DNA from: an uncultured Oscillospiraceae bacterium
GTDB lineage: Bacteria; Bacillota; Clostridia; Oscillospirales; Ruminococcaceae
Direction: 5' to 3'
Length of the DNA: 34,953 bases
Assembly (NCBI GenBank): GCA_949737515.1
Contig: CATJCP010000207.1
Span: 1 to 34,953, forward strand
This document shows, in pieces, positions 1 through 8,432 of the stretch (position 1 is its first letter; each line of letters starts with the position of its first letter). Both the position numbers and the translations under genes were made by a program. The notes under the pieces are model-generated. The model was not told the origin of the DNA, made no database searches, and was given only the letters and a program-made list of their open reading frames with translations.

Positions 1-1
1 A

Positions 2-3000
2 AACTCCAACCCGGCCACCATTATGACCGACAAAGCCATGGCCGACAGAATTTACATCGAACCTCTGACCTTAGACGTGGTCAAGCGGATCATCCAAATC
101 GAAAAGCCCGACAGCGTCCTCTCCACTTTGGGAGGCCAGACCGGCCTCACCCTTTCCATGCAGCTTGCCAAGGAAGGCTTTCTGGAATCCCACCATGTCA
201 CCCTTTTGGGGGCAAAGCCTGAAACCATAGACCGCGCTGAGGATAGGCAGCTTTTTAAAGAGGCCATGCTGAAAATCGGCCAGCCGGTTGTACCCTCCCA
301 GGTGGTGACGACAGTGGAGGATGCGGAAAGGTTTGCAGAGAAAATCGGGTATCCGGTCATCCTGCGGCCAGCCTTTACCCTTGGCGGGACAGGGGGTGGG
401 ATTGTCAATACCCCGGAAGAACTGCGGGAAACCTGTGCCAGCGGTTTAAGCCTTTCCCCGATTGGCCAGGTATTGGTGGAACGGTGTATCGCCGGATGGA
501 AGGAAATTGAGTTTGAAGTCATGCGGGACAGCATCGGCAACGTGATTACAGTCTGTTCCATGGAAAATTTCGACCCGGTAGGAGTTCATACCGGGGATTC
601 TATTGTTATCGCCCCGGCAGTGACGCTGGCAGACAAGGAATACCAGATGCTCCGTTCCGCTGCCCTGAATATTATACAGGAATTGGAGGTGGAAGGCGGC
701 TGCAACTGCCAGTTTGCCCTGAATCCAGATTCCTTTGAGTACGCGGTGATAGAGGTCAATCCCCGTGTTTCCCGATCCTCTGCGCTGGCTTCCAAGGCCA
801 CCGGGTACCCGATTGCAAAGGCTGCCGCAAAAATTGCAGTCGGCTATACCCTTGGGGAGATTAAAAACGCTGTCACTGGGATCACTTACGCCTGCTTTGA
901 ACCCGCCCTGGATTATGTAGTTGTCAAGTTCCCCAAATGGCCCTTTGACAAATTTGTCTACGCTAAGCGGACGCTGGGGACCCAGATGAAGGCAACAGGC
1001 GAGGTCATGTCCATTGGTTCTTCCTTTGAACAGGCTATTATGAAATCGGTTCGGGGCGCAGAAATCCGGCTGGACAGCTTGACAGACCCTAAATTCACCC
1101 CTTTCTCTGATGAAGCATTGGAGAAAAAACTTTATGACTGCGATGACGAACGGCTCTTTGTCATCTTTGAAGCCCTGCGGCGGGGCGTTTCCAGGGCACA
1201 TATCCATGAGATTACTAAAATTGACAACTGGTTCCTCGCCAAGCTGAAAAACCTTGTCCAGATGGAAAAAAAGCTGGAGAAAGGCCCTTTGACAGACCAG
1301 CTTTATCTGGAAGCCAAAAGGATGGGCTTTTTAGACAAGGTAATTGAAGAAATATCCGGCCAGAAGATACAGCATCCCCGTCTGCCGGTTTACAAAATGG
1401 TGGACACCTGTGCCGCTGAATTTGCAGCTCAAACCCCTTATTTTTACTCCACCTATGACGACGAAAACGAAGCTGCCGAATTTATCCGGCGCAGCCCCAC
1501 CGATAAGAAAAAGGTAATTGTATTTGGCTCCGGGCCTATCCGCATTGGGCAGGGAATTGAATTTGACTATGCCTCTGTCCATTGTGTATGGTCGCTGAAA
1601 AAGGCAGGGTATGAGGTAGTGATTGTCAACAACAACCCGGAGACAGTTTCCACGGACTTTGACACCGGGGACCGGCTGTACTTTGAACCTTTAACGCCGG
1701 AAGACGTAATAGGCATTATTGAAACAGAAAAGCCCTTTGGTGTTGTGGTGGCATTTGGCGGGCAGACTGCCATTAAGCTGACAAAATTCCTGTCAAGCAT
1801 GGGTGTGAATATTTTGGGAACCTCTGCTGACAGCATCGACCGGGCTGAGGATCGGGAACGCTTCGACGAGCTTCTGGAACAGCACCATATCAAACGCCCC
1901 CGCGGTTTCACTGTTATGACCATGGAGGAAGCCCTGGAAGCTGCGGAGAAGGTGGGATACCCGGTTTTAATGCGCCCATCCTATGTGCTGGGCGGGCAGA
2001 ATATGATTATCGCCTTTGGTGAGGACGACATCCGGGAGTATATGGAAATCATCCTGGGGCAGGGAATCGAAAACCCGATTCTGATTGACAAGTATCTGAT
2101 GGGGGCGGAGCTGGAAGTTGACGCTATCTGTGATGGGGAGGACATTCTGATCCCCGGCATTATGGAGCATATTGAGCGGACAGGGATACATTCCGGGGAC
2201 TCTATCGCAGTTTATCCTGCCTGGAATGTCAGCGAGGAAATGAGCGAAAAGATTATTTCAGCTTCCCGGAATTTAGCGGTCTCCCTGGAAACAAAGGGAC
2301 TTATCAATATCCAGTACCTGATTTACGACGGGGAGCTTTATGTCATTGAGGTCAATCCCCGTTCCTCCCGGACGATCCCCTATATCAGCAAGGTAACAGG
2401 GGTTCCCATGGTAGATTTAGCAACGCGTGCCATGCTGGGGGAAAAGCTCTCTGACATGGGCTATGGAACGGGATTATACAAGGTTCCGCCCTATTATGCG
2501 GTAAAGGTTCCCGTGTTTTCCTTTGAAAAACTGGCTGATTTGGATAATCAGCTTGGGCCGGAAATGAAATCCACCGGGGAAGTGCTGGGGATTGCCAATA
2601 CCATGGAGGAAGCCCTTTTCAAAGGGCTTGTGGCTGCGGGCTACAAGCTGTATAAAAAAGGAGGGGTATTTATCACGGTGCGGGACCCTGATAAGGCGGA
2701 AATTGCCGATATTGCCAAGAAATTTGTGGGACTGGGCTTCCAGATTTACGCCACAGAGGGCACAGCCGCCGTCCTGCGGGACGCTGGGATAAAGGTGCAA
2801 ATGGTAAAGAAGATACACGATGCCCTTCCCGGTGAGGAGGACACCCTTTCCCTGATTGAAAGCGGAAAGATCAACTATGTCATTTCCACATCTTCCAAGG
2901 GGCGGATTCCCACACGGGACGACGTCCGCATCCGCCGCAAAGCGGTTGAAAGGAATATTCCCTGTTTGACGGCTCTGGATACTGCCTCCGCCCTGGTCAA

Positions 3001-3910
3001 CTGCCTGCGGAGCCAATACACCCAGGAAAATACCGAACTGGTGGATATTAACCATCTCCGCACTGAAAAGGTAAAGCTTCACTTTACCAAGATGGTGGGA
3101 TGCGGCAATGATTACATTTACTTTAACTGTCTGGAAGAAGCGATTAACAACCCGGAGGGGTTAAGCGTGCGTTTGGCTGACCGCCATTTTGGGATAGGCG
3201 GAGATGGGGCAGTTTTGATTTATCCTTCTGATGGGGCAGATGCGAAAATGAGAATGTTCAATTTAGACGGCAGCGAAGGGAAAATGTGCGGGAATGCGAT
3301 CCGATGCGTCTGCAAATACCTGTATGATAATGGGATTGTCCCTAAAAAAATCATGGAGATTGAAACGGCAAGCGGCATGAAAAGGGTCGAACTGCTGAAA
3401 CGCAATGGGGAAGTGAAAGATGCCAGAGTTGAAATGGGCAAAGCAGATTTTTTCCCGGAGCAGGTGCCTGTGAAGCTGGATGGGGAGAGGATCGTTGACC
3501 GGCCTGTTACCATTGAGGGGAAGGAGTACCGTATTACGTGTGTGTCTATGGGGAATCCCCATTGTGTGATTTTCTATCGCAATGTGGATTTAATGGAGAT
3601 TGAAGGGATTGGGTCGGAAATTGAAAATGCGGAGATTTTTCCTGACCGCGTCAATGTGGAGTTTGTACAGGTGCTTTCCAGAAGAATGCTGCGGATGCGG
3701 GTCTGGGAGCGGGGAAGCGGAGAAACCTTTGCCTGTGGAACAGGCGCCTGTGCTGCTGTGGCGGCGGCGGTAGAAAATGGACTCTGTGACAAGGATAAAG
3801 AAATAACTGTACTGTTGCCAGGAGGAGAATTAAATATCAAATATACGGATGAAATGGTATATCTGACCGGAAATACAGAAACCGTATATGAAGGTATCGT
3901 TGAGTTCTAA
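2..3910 (+). CDS. carB-dapF: CarB-DapF fusion: carbamoyl-phosphate synthase large subunit joined to diaminopimelate epimerase (5' partial)
   Basis: The frame is open from base 2, where it already reads NSNPATIMTD, a CarB N-terminal motif. About 45-50 residues are therefore missing, and the ATG at 23 is internal. CarB makes carbamoyl phosphate from ammonia (supplied by CarA), bicarbonate and two ATP, for pyrimidines and arginine. Two ATP-grasp halves are visible (about 220-1170 and 1850-2620; glycine-rich loops FTLGGTGGG and YVLGGQN), then an MGS-like allosteric domain to about 3040. The frame continues without stop or internal start into a complete DapF from about 3068 (FTKMVGCGNDY), with both catalytic cysteines in MCGNAIRC (codon 3287) and ACGTGAC (codon 3734). 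DapF converts LL- to meso-diaminopimelate for lysine and peptidoglycan. No Shine-Dalgarno lies at the junction. Both halves look intact. A sequencing error that removed a stop cannot be excluded from one sequence. Confidence 0.93.
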   Translation, partial: NSNPATIMTDKAMADRIYIEPLTLDVVKRIIQIEKPDSVLSTLGGQTGLTLSMQLAKEGFLESHHVTLLGAKPETIDRAEDRQLFKEAMLKIGQPVVPSQVVTTVEDAERFAEKIGYPVILRPAFTLGGTGGGIVNTPEELRETCASGLSLSPIGQVLVERCIAGWKEIEFEVMRDSIGNVITVCSMENFDPVGVHTGDSIVIAPAVTLADKEYQMLRSAALNIIQELEVEGGCNCQFALNPDSFEYAVIEVNPRVSRSSALASKATGYPIAKAAAKIAVGYTLGEIKNAVTGITYACFEPALDYVVVKFPKWPFDKFVYAKRTLGTQMKATGEVMSIGSSFEQAIMKSVRGAEIRLDSLTDPKFTPFSDEALEKKLYDCDDERLFVIFEALRRGVSRAHIHEITKIDNWFLAKLKNLVQMEKKLEKGPLTDQLYLEAKRMGFLDKVIEEISGQKIQHPRLPVYKMVDTCAAEFAAQTPYFYSTYDDENEAAEFIRRSPTDKKKVIVFGSGPIRIGQGIEFDYASVHCVWSLKKAGYEVVIVNNNPETVSTDFDTGDRLYFEPLTPEDVIGIIETEKPFGVVVAFGGQTAIKLTKFLSSMGVNILGTSADSIDRAEDRERFDELLEQHHIKRPRGFTVMTMEEALEAAEKVGYPVLMRPSYVLGGQNMIIAFGEDDIREYMEIILGQGIENPILIDKYLMGAELEVDAICDGEDILIPGIMEHIERTGIHSGDSIAVYPAWNVSEEMSEKIISASRNLAVSLETKGLINIQYLIYDGELYVIEVNPRSSRTIPYISKVTGVPMVDLATRAMLGEKLSDMGYGTGLYKVPPYYAVKVPVFSFEKLADLDNQLGPEMKSTGEVLGIANTMEEALFKGLVAAGYKLYKKGGVFITVRDPDKAEIADIAKKFVGLGFQIYATEGTAAVLRDAGIKVQMVKKIHDALPGEEDTLSLIESGKINYVISTSSKGRIPTRDDVRIRRKAVERNIPCLTALDTASALVNCLRSQYTQENTELVDINHLRTEKVKLHFTKMVGCGNDYIYFNCLEEAINNPEGLSVRLADRHFGIGGDGAVLIYPSDGADAKMRMFNLDGSEGKMCGNAIRCVCKYLYDNGIVPKKIMEIETASGMKRVELLKRNGEVKDARVEMGKADFFPEQVPVKLDGERIVDRPVTIEGKEYRITCVSMGNPHCVIFYRNVDLMEIEGIGSEIENAEIFPDRVNVEFVQVLSRRMLRMRVWERGSGETFACGTGACAAVAAAVENGLCDKDKEITVLLPGGELNIKYTDEMVYLTGNTETVYEGIVEF

Positions 3911-3951
3911 GGAACCACCTCAGACAGAAAACGAAAAAAGGTTTGAGGAGT

Positions 3952-4024
3952 CCAGAGGGACTTTCCTAAAAAGTCCCTCTGGTCGGGTCCAGGGCAGACA
4001 GCCCTGGTCGCGCCCGCGGGCGCG
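3952..4024. repeat. Cluster of three hairpins (REP-like intergenic element)
   Basis: Forty bases after the carB-dapF stop, three perfect inverted repeats follow each other. They are a 13-bp stem (3952-3964 with 3970-3982, five-base loop), a 7-bp stem (3989-3995 with 4001-4007), and the self-complementary CGCGCCCGCGGGCGCG (4009-4024). No T-run follows any of them, so this is not a classical intrinsic terminator, though it could protect the 3' end of the mRNA. The GTCC...GGTCGC...GCGAAA framework recurs in the spacer at 16311-16445, which suggests one dispersed repeat family. The family name is unknown to me. Confidence 0.7.
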
Positions 4025-4101
4025 AAATCCCCCTAACCTTATGATATAAACTGCATCACAGTAAACAATCATCCATTTTGGTACAAATATTTTAAATAAA
4101 A

Positions 4102-4289
4102 GCCCGCCCAAAATTGTTTATGGGGTGGAATCAGATGGTGAATGGGATCAGTCTATAAGGAGCAGCCCCATACAGGCGGGCATCTTCCACTTTGTCCAAC
4201 TCCGCCGAGTTGGACCAAGCTAACAATTTACTCATGCAGCCATCGGGGACCCTTTGGGACGATGGCGTAAAACAACGTAAGTCCGATGG
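4102..4289 (+). ncRNA. Candidate structured RNA with pseudoknot upstream of pyrG
   Basis: Helices seen directly: P1 GCCCGCC (4102-4108) with GGCGGGC (4175-4181); nested P2 TATGGGG (4119-4125) with CCCCATA (4166-4172); a separate 9-bp hairpin with a CGCC loop (4194-4202 with 4207-4215); and AAATTGTT (4111-4118) with AACAATTT (4222-4229). The last helix crosses P1 and so forms a pseudoknot. A further hairpin GCCATCG (4239-4245)/CGATGGC (4260-4266) follows. An alternative pairing of CCATCGG (4240-4246) with CCGATGG (4283-4289) would exclude it. The strand is inferred from pyrG and is not proven. No T-run terminator lies between this element and pyrG. It may be an independent ncRNA; the Clostridia raiA motif RNA is a candidate by size and pseudoknotting, but I cannot match its consensus from memory. 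It could also be a pyrG leader. Confidence 0.6.
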
Positions 4290-4392
4290 AGAAAAGAAGG
4301 TATAAGCTTAAATTTGATGCCGTAAGATAAGAAAAAGTTTACAGCCCAAATAAAAACCCTTTATAAGAGCAGAGAAAGGATGAGCAAATCTT

Positions 4393-6018
4393 ATGGATAC
4401 AGAAAAAAACAAACCATGTAAATATATTTTTGTAACAGGCGGCGTTGTCTCAGGTCTGGGAAAGGGAATCACAGCGGCATCCCTGGGTCGGCTGCTGAAA
4501 ATGCGGGGGCTTCGGGTGGCGGCACAAAAGCTAGACCCATATATCAATATCGACCCCGGCACCATGAGCCCTTACCAGCATGGAGAGGTCTATGTCACCG
4601 AAGACGGCGCGGAAACTGACCTGGACTTGGGACATTATGAGCGTTTTATTGATGAGGATTTAAACCAGTATTCCAACCTGACAACAGGAAAGGTTTATTG
4701 GAATGTCTTAAATAAAGAGAGAAAAGGGGAATACCTGGGGGAAACGGTTCAGGTAATCCCCCATGTAACCAACGAAATCAAAAAGTTTATCTATACTGTG
4801 GGCAATACCACCTCTGCCGACGTGGTAATTACAGAAATCGGGGGAACTACCGGGGATATTGAAAGCCAGCCTTTTCTGGAAGCAATCCGGCAGGTTTCCT
4901 TAGAAGCAGGTAAGGGGAACTGCCTGTTTATCCATGTAACCCTTGTACCGTATATCAAAAGCTCTGGCGAGCATAAGTCCAAGCCGACCCAGCACTCTGT
5001 AAAAGAACTGCGTTCCATTGGCATCAGCCCGGATATTATCGTAACCCGCTGCGACGAACCAATCGACCAGTCCATCCGGGATAAAATCGCTATGTTCTGT
5101 AATGTCCGCCCGGACTGTGTGATCGAAAATATAACGCTGCCAGTATTGTACCAGGCCCCAGTTATGCTGGAAGAACACCACTTTTCGGATATTGTGTGCA
5201 GGGAGCTGAATTTGCAGCTTCCGCCCTGCGATATGAGAGAATGGAAGGAAATGCTCTCCCGGATTGCATCCCGTACCAGACAGGTGAAAATTGCGCTGGT
5301 GGGAAAATATGTAAAGCTCCATGACGCTTATCTTTCTGTGGCGGAGGCACTGCGGCACGCCGGATATGAAACAGGGGCCAATATAGAGATTGATTGGGTG
5401 GAAGCGGAAGACGTAACAGAGGAAACCGCTGATAAACTCCTTTCTCCGGCAGATGGGATTCTTGTCCCTGGCGGGTTTGGAGACAGGGGTATTGAGGGAA
5501 AGATTCTGGCTGCAAAATATGCCAGAGAACAAGATGTGCCATACCTTGGAATCTGCTTGGGAATGCAGGTCGCTGTCATTGAATATGCCCGAAACGTCCT
5601 TGGATGGTTTGATTCCAATTCCAGCGAATTCTCCCCGCATTCTCCTCACCCGGTAATTGATTTGATGCCGGACCAGCAAGGGAACCTTCCCAAAGGCGGC
5701 ACTATGCGGTTAGGGGCATATCCCTGTAAGATTTACCCCGATTCTGTCATGGAAGGGGCGTATGGAAAAACAGAAGTACAGGAACGCCACCGCCACCGCT
5801 ATGAATTTAATAATCAGTTCCGGGATGCACTGACAGAAAAGGGGCTGCGGATAACCGGGACGTCGCCGGATGGACGGCTGGTGGAGGCTGTGGAACTCCC
5901 CCAGAACCGGTTTTTTATTGGCGTGCAGTTCCATCCTGAGTTTAAAAGCAGGCCAAACCATGCACATCCGCTGTTTTTGGAATTTGTAAAGGCGGCGCTG
6001 GATTTGCAAAAGCAATAA
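4393..6018 (+). CDS. pyrG: CTP synthase
   Basis: Converts UTP to CTP using ATP and glutamine-derived ammonia, the last step of pyrimidine nucleotide synthesis. The 541 residues match the usual length. The N-terminal synthetase domain opens with the P-loop-like [13 protein letters not shown]. The C-terminal class I glutamine amidotransferase domain has the nucleophile C388 in GICLGMQ and H514/E516 in FHPEF. The ATG at 4393 is chosen because an AAAGGA lies 12 bases upstream; an ATG at 4380 is out of frame. The gene stands alone, between a structured-RNA candidate and its own terminator. I do not see the B. subtilis-type attenuator of pyrG in the leader, so regulation is unclear. With carB at the left edge, it places two pyrimidine enzymes in the same neighbourhood. 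Confidence 0.97.
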   Translation: MDTEKNKPCKYIFVTGGVVSGLGKGITAASLGRLLKMRGLRVAAQKLDPYINIDPGTMSPYQHGEVYVTEDGAETDLDLGHYERFIDEDLNQYSNLTTGKVYWNVLNKERKGEYLGETVQVIPHVTNEIKKFIYTVGNTTSADVVITEIGGTTGDIESQPFLEAIRQVSLEAGKGNCLFIHVTLVPYIKSSGEHKSKPTQHSVKELRSIGISPDIIVTRCDEPIDQSIRDKIAMFCNVRPDCVIENITLPVLYQAPVMLEEHHFSDIVCRELNLQLPPCDMREWKEMLSRIASRTRQVKIALVGKYVKLHDAYLSVAEALRHAGYETGANIEIDWVEAEDVTEETADKLLSPADGILVPGGFGDRGIEGKILAAKYAREQDVPYLGICLGMQVAVIEYARNVLGWFDSNSSEFSPHSPHPVIDLMPDQQGNLPKGGTMRLGAYPCKIYPDSVMEGAYGKTEVQERHRHRYEFNNQFRDALTEKGLRITGTSPDGRLVEAVELPQNRFFIGVQFHPEFKSRPNHAHPLFLEFVKAALDLQKQ

Positions 6019-6026
6019 AGAATACT

Positions 6027-6080
6027 GCTCCCCATGCCCTGCGGTTCTTGTAAGACAGGGCGTGAGGAGCCTATATTTTT
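6027..6080 (+). terminator. Intrinsic terminator of pyrG
   Basis: GCTCCCCATGCCCTG (6027-6041) pairs with CAGGGCGTGAGGAGC (6056-6070) with minor bulges, followed by CTATATTTTT. It begins nine bases after the pyrG stop. Confidence 0.85.
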
Positions 6081-6091
6081 CATAAAATATA

Positions 6092-6131
6092 AATAGCAAG
6101 CTATTGACATTTTTTAATTGTATGCTATACT
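6092..6131 (+). promoter_or_regulatory. Promoter and palindromic operator candidate of the marR-MATE unit
   Basis: The promoter is TTGACA (6104-6109), a 16-base spacer and TATACT (6126-6131). The perfect inverted repeat AATAGC-AA-GCTATT (6092-6105) touches the -35 box, the usual position for a MarR-type repressor. Autoregulation by the MarR protein encoded just downstream is an inference. Confidence 0.75.
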
Positions 6132-6158
6132 TTTATATGTGAGGAGGCGGTTGCCATC

Positions 6159-6587
6159 GTGGAGCAATTAAAAAAATATGGGCCTTTGATTAAGCAGATC
6201 AATGATGTATTTCAAAAAAATGTCAATAACTATATGCGGTCAGAGGATTTGACCATCGTTCAATTCGATACACTGCTGGCGCTTGACCAAAGTCACCAAA
6301 AACAGCTTCCGCTGAAAATACTGGAACAGCGGCTCCATGTTGCCCAGTCAACGGCAGCGGGAATTGTCTCCCGCCTGGAACAAAAGGGGCTGGTGGAGGG
6401 ATTGAGCGACGATTCAGACAAAAGAATCAAAGTAGTGCGTATTACCCCGGCAGGTATGGAGAAAATCCAGGCCGGCGAACGCAGCCTGATGCAGGTGCAA
6501 AATTCCCTTTTATCTTTATCAAGGCTGACAGAAACGGAGCAGGATATTTTCTATGCACTGTTAAAGAAAATCTGCGACGCTTTATAA
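6159..6587 (+). CDS. MarR-family transcriptional regulator
   Basis: A 142-residue winged-helix DNA-binding protein of normal MarR size. The middle of the protein (RLHVAQSTAAGIVSRLEQKGLVEG) is the recognition helix and start of the wing, and SDDSDKRIKVVRITPAGMEKI is the wing and following strand, which contains the D-x-R motif of the family. The start is a GTG at 6159 with GAGGAGG 11 bases upstream; a nearby TTG is in another frame. It lies 96 bases upstream of a MATE efflux pump on the same strand, a common regulator-pump pairing, so it probably represses the pump until a ligand binds. The ligand is not predictable from sequence. Confidence 0.92.
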   Translation: MEQLKKYGPLIKQINDVFQKNVNNYMRSEDLTIVQFDTLLALDQSHQKQLPLKILEQRLHVAQSTAAGIVSRLEQKGLVEGLSDDSDKRIKVVRITPAGMEKIQAGERSLMQVQNSLLSLSRLTETEQDIFYALLKKICDAL

Positions 6588-6594
6588 TATATCT

Positions 6595-6632
6595 ATGATA
6601 TCTGCCCGACAGCGGGCATTTATCATAGATAA
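6595..6632 (+). other. Intergenic hairpin between marR and the MATE gene
   Basis: A long stem-loop forms from TCTATGATA/TATCATAGA around an inner TGCCCG/CGGGCA stem with an ACAG loop. No T-run follows, so it is not an obvious terminator. It may set relative expression by RNA processing or stability. The following GTTAAAAGCATGCTAAC contains the palindrome AGCATGCT, a weak second operator candidate. Confidence 0.6.
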
Positions 6633-6683
6633 TTCAATCGCAAGCTGTTAAAAGCATGCTAACATTATAAGGAGGAATATTAT

Positions 6684-8075
6684 ATGGATCACAAAAATAC
6701 TGCTTCGGCTTTTGGCTCTGTTTCCGTTCCAAGAGCTGTGCTTCAAAATGCCATCCCCGCGATGGCGGCTATGCTTATGGTGCTGATCTACAATCTGGCA
6801 GACACATTCTTCATTGGGCAGACGCACAATGATATTCTGGTAGCGGCAGTATCCCTTGCAACGCCGGTATTCCTGATTTTTATGTCTGTTGGAACAATCT
6901 TCGGCATAGGGGGTACATCGGTAATATCCCGCGCCTTTGGGGAAGGAAGACCGGATTATGCCAAAAAGGTTTGTTCCTTTTGCATGTGGAGCTGTGTTGT
7001 GGTGGGCATCGCCTTATCAGCAGCCTTTCTGACTTTTATGGACCGGATATTAACTCTGGTGGGAGCCAGCTCTGACACATGGGGACCGGCAAAAACCTAT
7101 TTGACGGTTGTAGCTATTGGCGGTCCTTTTGTTTTGATTTCCAACTGTTACTCCAACATCATTCGGGCAGAGGGACAGCCAGGCAGGGCGATGATCGGCC
7201 AGCTTCTGGGAAACCTGCTCAATGTTGTTCTGGACCCCATTATGATCCTGGCCTTTGGATGGGGGATCGCCGGAGCCGCCATTGCCACAGTAATCGGCAA
7301 TATAGCGGGCGCCGGATATTATATCCTCTACTTTCTGAGAGGCAGATCCACACTGAGCATCCGCATTCAGGATTTTTCTATGAAGGACAGAATATGCAGC
7401 GGCGTATTGTCAATCGGAATTCCAGCCTCCCTGGGCTCCCTGCTGATGAGTGTATCGCAGATTATCGTCAACGCACAGATGGCAGGATACGGAGATATGG
7501 CGTTGGCGGGGATCGGTGTGGCTATGAAAGTCACCATGATGACCGGAATGATTTGTATTGGCTTCGGGCAGGGAATCCAGCCGCTTTTGGGATTTTGCAC
7601 AGGCGCGAAGCAGTGGGAGCGTTTTAAAAAAATTATGAAGTTTTCCATAATCTTTTCTCTGGGCCTGAGTTTGGCTATGACCTTCCTGTGCTATCTGCTC
7701 CGAGGACAAATTGTAGGAGCATTTCTCACGGAACCGGCAGCCTTTGACTATGCGGTGAGCTTTACCAATATTCTGCTGACCACCAGCTTCCTGTTCGGCG
7801 TGTTTTATGTGCTGGTCAACGCTTTGCAGGCAATGGGGGCAGCCGGCCCCGCTCTGATTGTAAACCTGAGCCGACAGGGGCTCATTTATATTCCGGTGCT
7901 GTTCCTCTTACAGGCGATTTTAGGGGTGACAGGGCTTGTATGGGCGCAGCCGGCTGCCGATCTTCTGTCTACACTGCTGGTTGCGGTGCTGTATCTGCGA
8001 ACTACCCGGAAAATGGCAGGGGAAAATCCTGATAAAAGGGACGATGCCCTTGAACCGGCGAAGGGTGGCGTATAA
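6684..8075 (+). CDS. MATE-family multidrug/Na+ or H+ antiporter
   Basis: A 463-residue membrane protein with the hydrophobic profile of twelve segments and MATE motifs: the N-terminal AMLMVLIYNLADTFFIGQ, then SVGTIFGIGGTSVISRAFGEG, and in the second half GFGQGIQPLLGFCTGA. These proteins export cationic drugs or metabolites using Na+ or H+ gradients. The start ATG has AAGGAGG at a good distance (6669-6675). Co-orientation with the upstream MarR gene suggests drug-inducible expression. The substrate is unknown. Confidence 0.94.
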   Translation: MDHKNTASAFGSVSVPRAVLQNAIPAMAAMLMVLIYNLADTFFIGQTHNDILVAAVSLATPVFLIFMSVGTIFGIGGTSVISRAFGEGRPDYAKKVCSFCMWSCVVVGIALSAAFLTFMDRILTLVGASSDTWGPAKTYLTVVAIGGPFVLISNCYSNIIRAEGQPGRAMIGQLLGNLLNVVLDPIMILAFGWGIAGAAIATVIGNIAGAGYYILYFLRGRSTLSIRIQDFSMKDRICSGVLSIGIPASLGSLLMSVSQIIVNAQMAGYGDMALAGIGVAMKVTMMTGMICIGFGQGIQPLLGFCTGAKQWERFKKIMKFSIIFSLGLSLAMTFLCYLLRGQIVGAFLTEPAAFDYAVSFTNILLTTSFLFGVFYVLVNALQAMGAAGPALIVNLSRQGLIYIPVLFLLQAILGVTGLVWAQPAADLLSTLLVAVLYLRTTRKMAGENPDKRDDALEPAKGGV

Positions 8076-8083
8076 CATGGATC

Positions 8084-8120
8084 CGGCTGTAGCACCATGA
8101 AAGGGTTACAGCCGATTTTT
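8084..8120 (+). terminator. Intrinsic terminator of the MATE gene
   Basis: CGGCTGTA (8084-8091) pairs with TACAGCCG (8107-8114), followed by ATTTTT. It starts nine bases after the stop codon. Confidence 0.85.
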
Positions 8121-8185
8121 CTGCTGCTTTTCAATTTTAGTTTTCGATGATTTACTTTGTTTTTGTATATTGTTTAAAAAGGCGG

Positions 8186-8214
8186 TTCACATCTTTCTGC
8201 TTTTGTGTTAAAAT
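8186..8214 (+). promoter_or_regulatory. Promoter candidate for the 8433-12000 operon
   Basis: TTCACA (8186-8191), a 17-base spacer and TAAAAT (8209-8214). It would give a leader of about 210 bases that contains the long palindrome at 8248-8402. Confidence 0.5.
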
Positions 8215-8247
8215 GGACAAAGACAAATCTGACCCCCATCCTTATAG

Positions 8248-8402
8248 CCTGTATTCACAACCGCTGTACGCCGTCTGGCTGATCTTTTTCCCGCCATACT
8301 GCGTCGGTTTCCCTTGCCATACGTCGGTATGGCTGCGGAAAATCTCCTTGTCTGACGGGAAAAATCCTCGTCCATCCGGCATCCCTCGGTTATGAATACA
8401 GG
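8248..8402. repeat. 155-bp imperfect palindrome (MITE-like or long leader hairpin)
   Basis: The ends CCTGTATTCACAACCG (8248-8263) and CGGTTATGAATACAGG (8387-8402) are inverted copies with one mismatch. The two arms align along their whole length with a single one-base gap, roughly two-thirds identical. They meet in the perfect hairpin GCCATAC-GTCG-GTATGGC (8316-8333). No convincing target-site duplication is visible and no protein is encoded. It could be a degenerate miniature inverted-repeat transposable element or a functional RNA structure. It lies between the promoter candidate and the ATG at 8433. Confidence 0.7.
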
Positions 8403-8432
8403 TTCTTACTTTGGAAAGAAGGCTGAAAAATC

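Noticed and set aside
446..1207. 253-codon open frame on the minus strand
   Set aside because: Antisense to carB, which is clearly coding; no RBS.
3952..4024. Intrinsic terminator of carB-dapF
   Set aside because: The stems are strong but none is followed by a T-run, and the same framework recurs in an unrelated spacer, so a dispersed repeat explains it better.
8147..8395. 82-codon open frame on the plus strand
   Set aside because: It runs through the promoter candidate and the long palindrome; no RBS and no plausible protein features.
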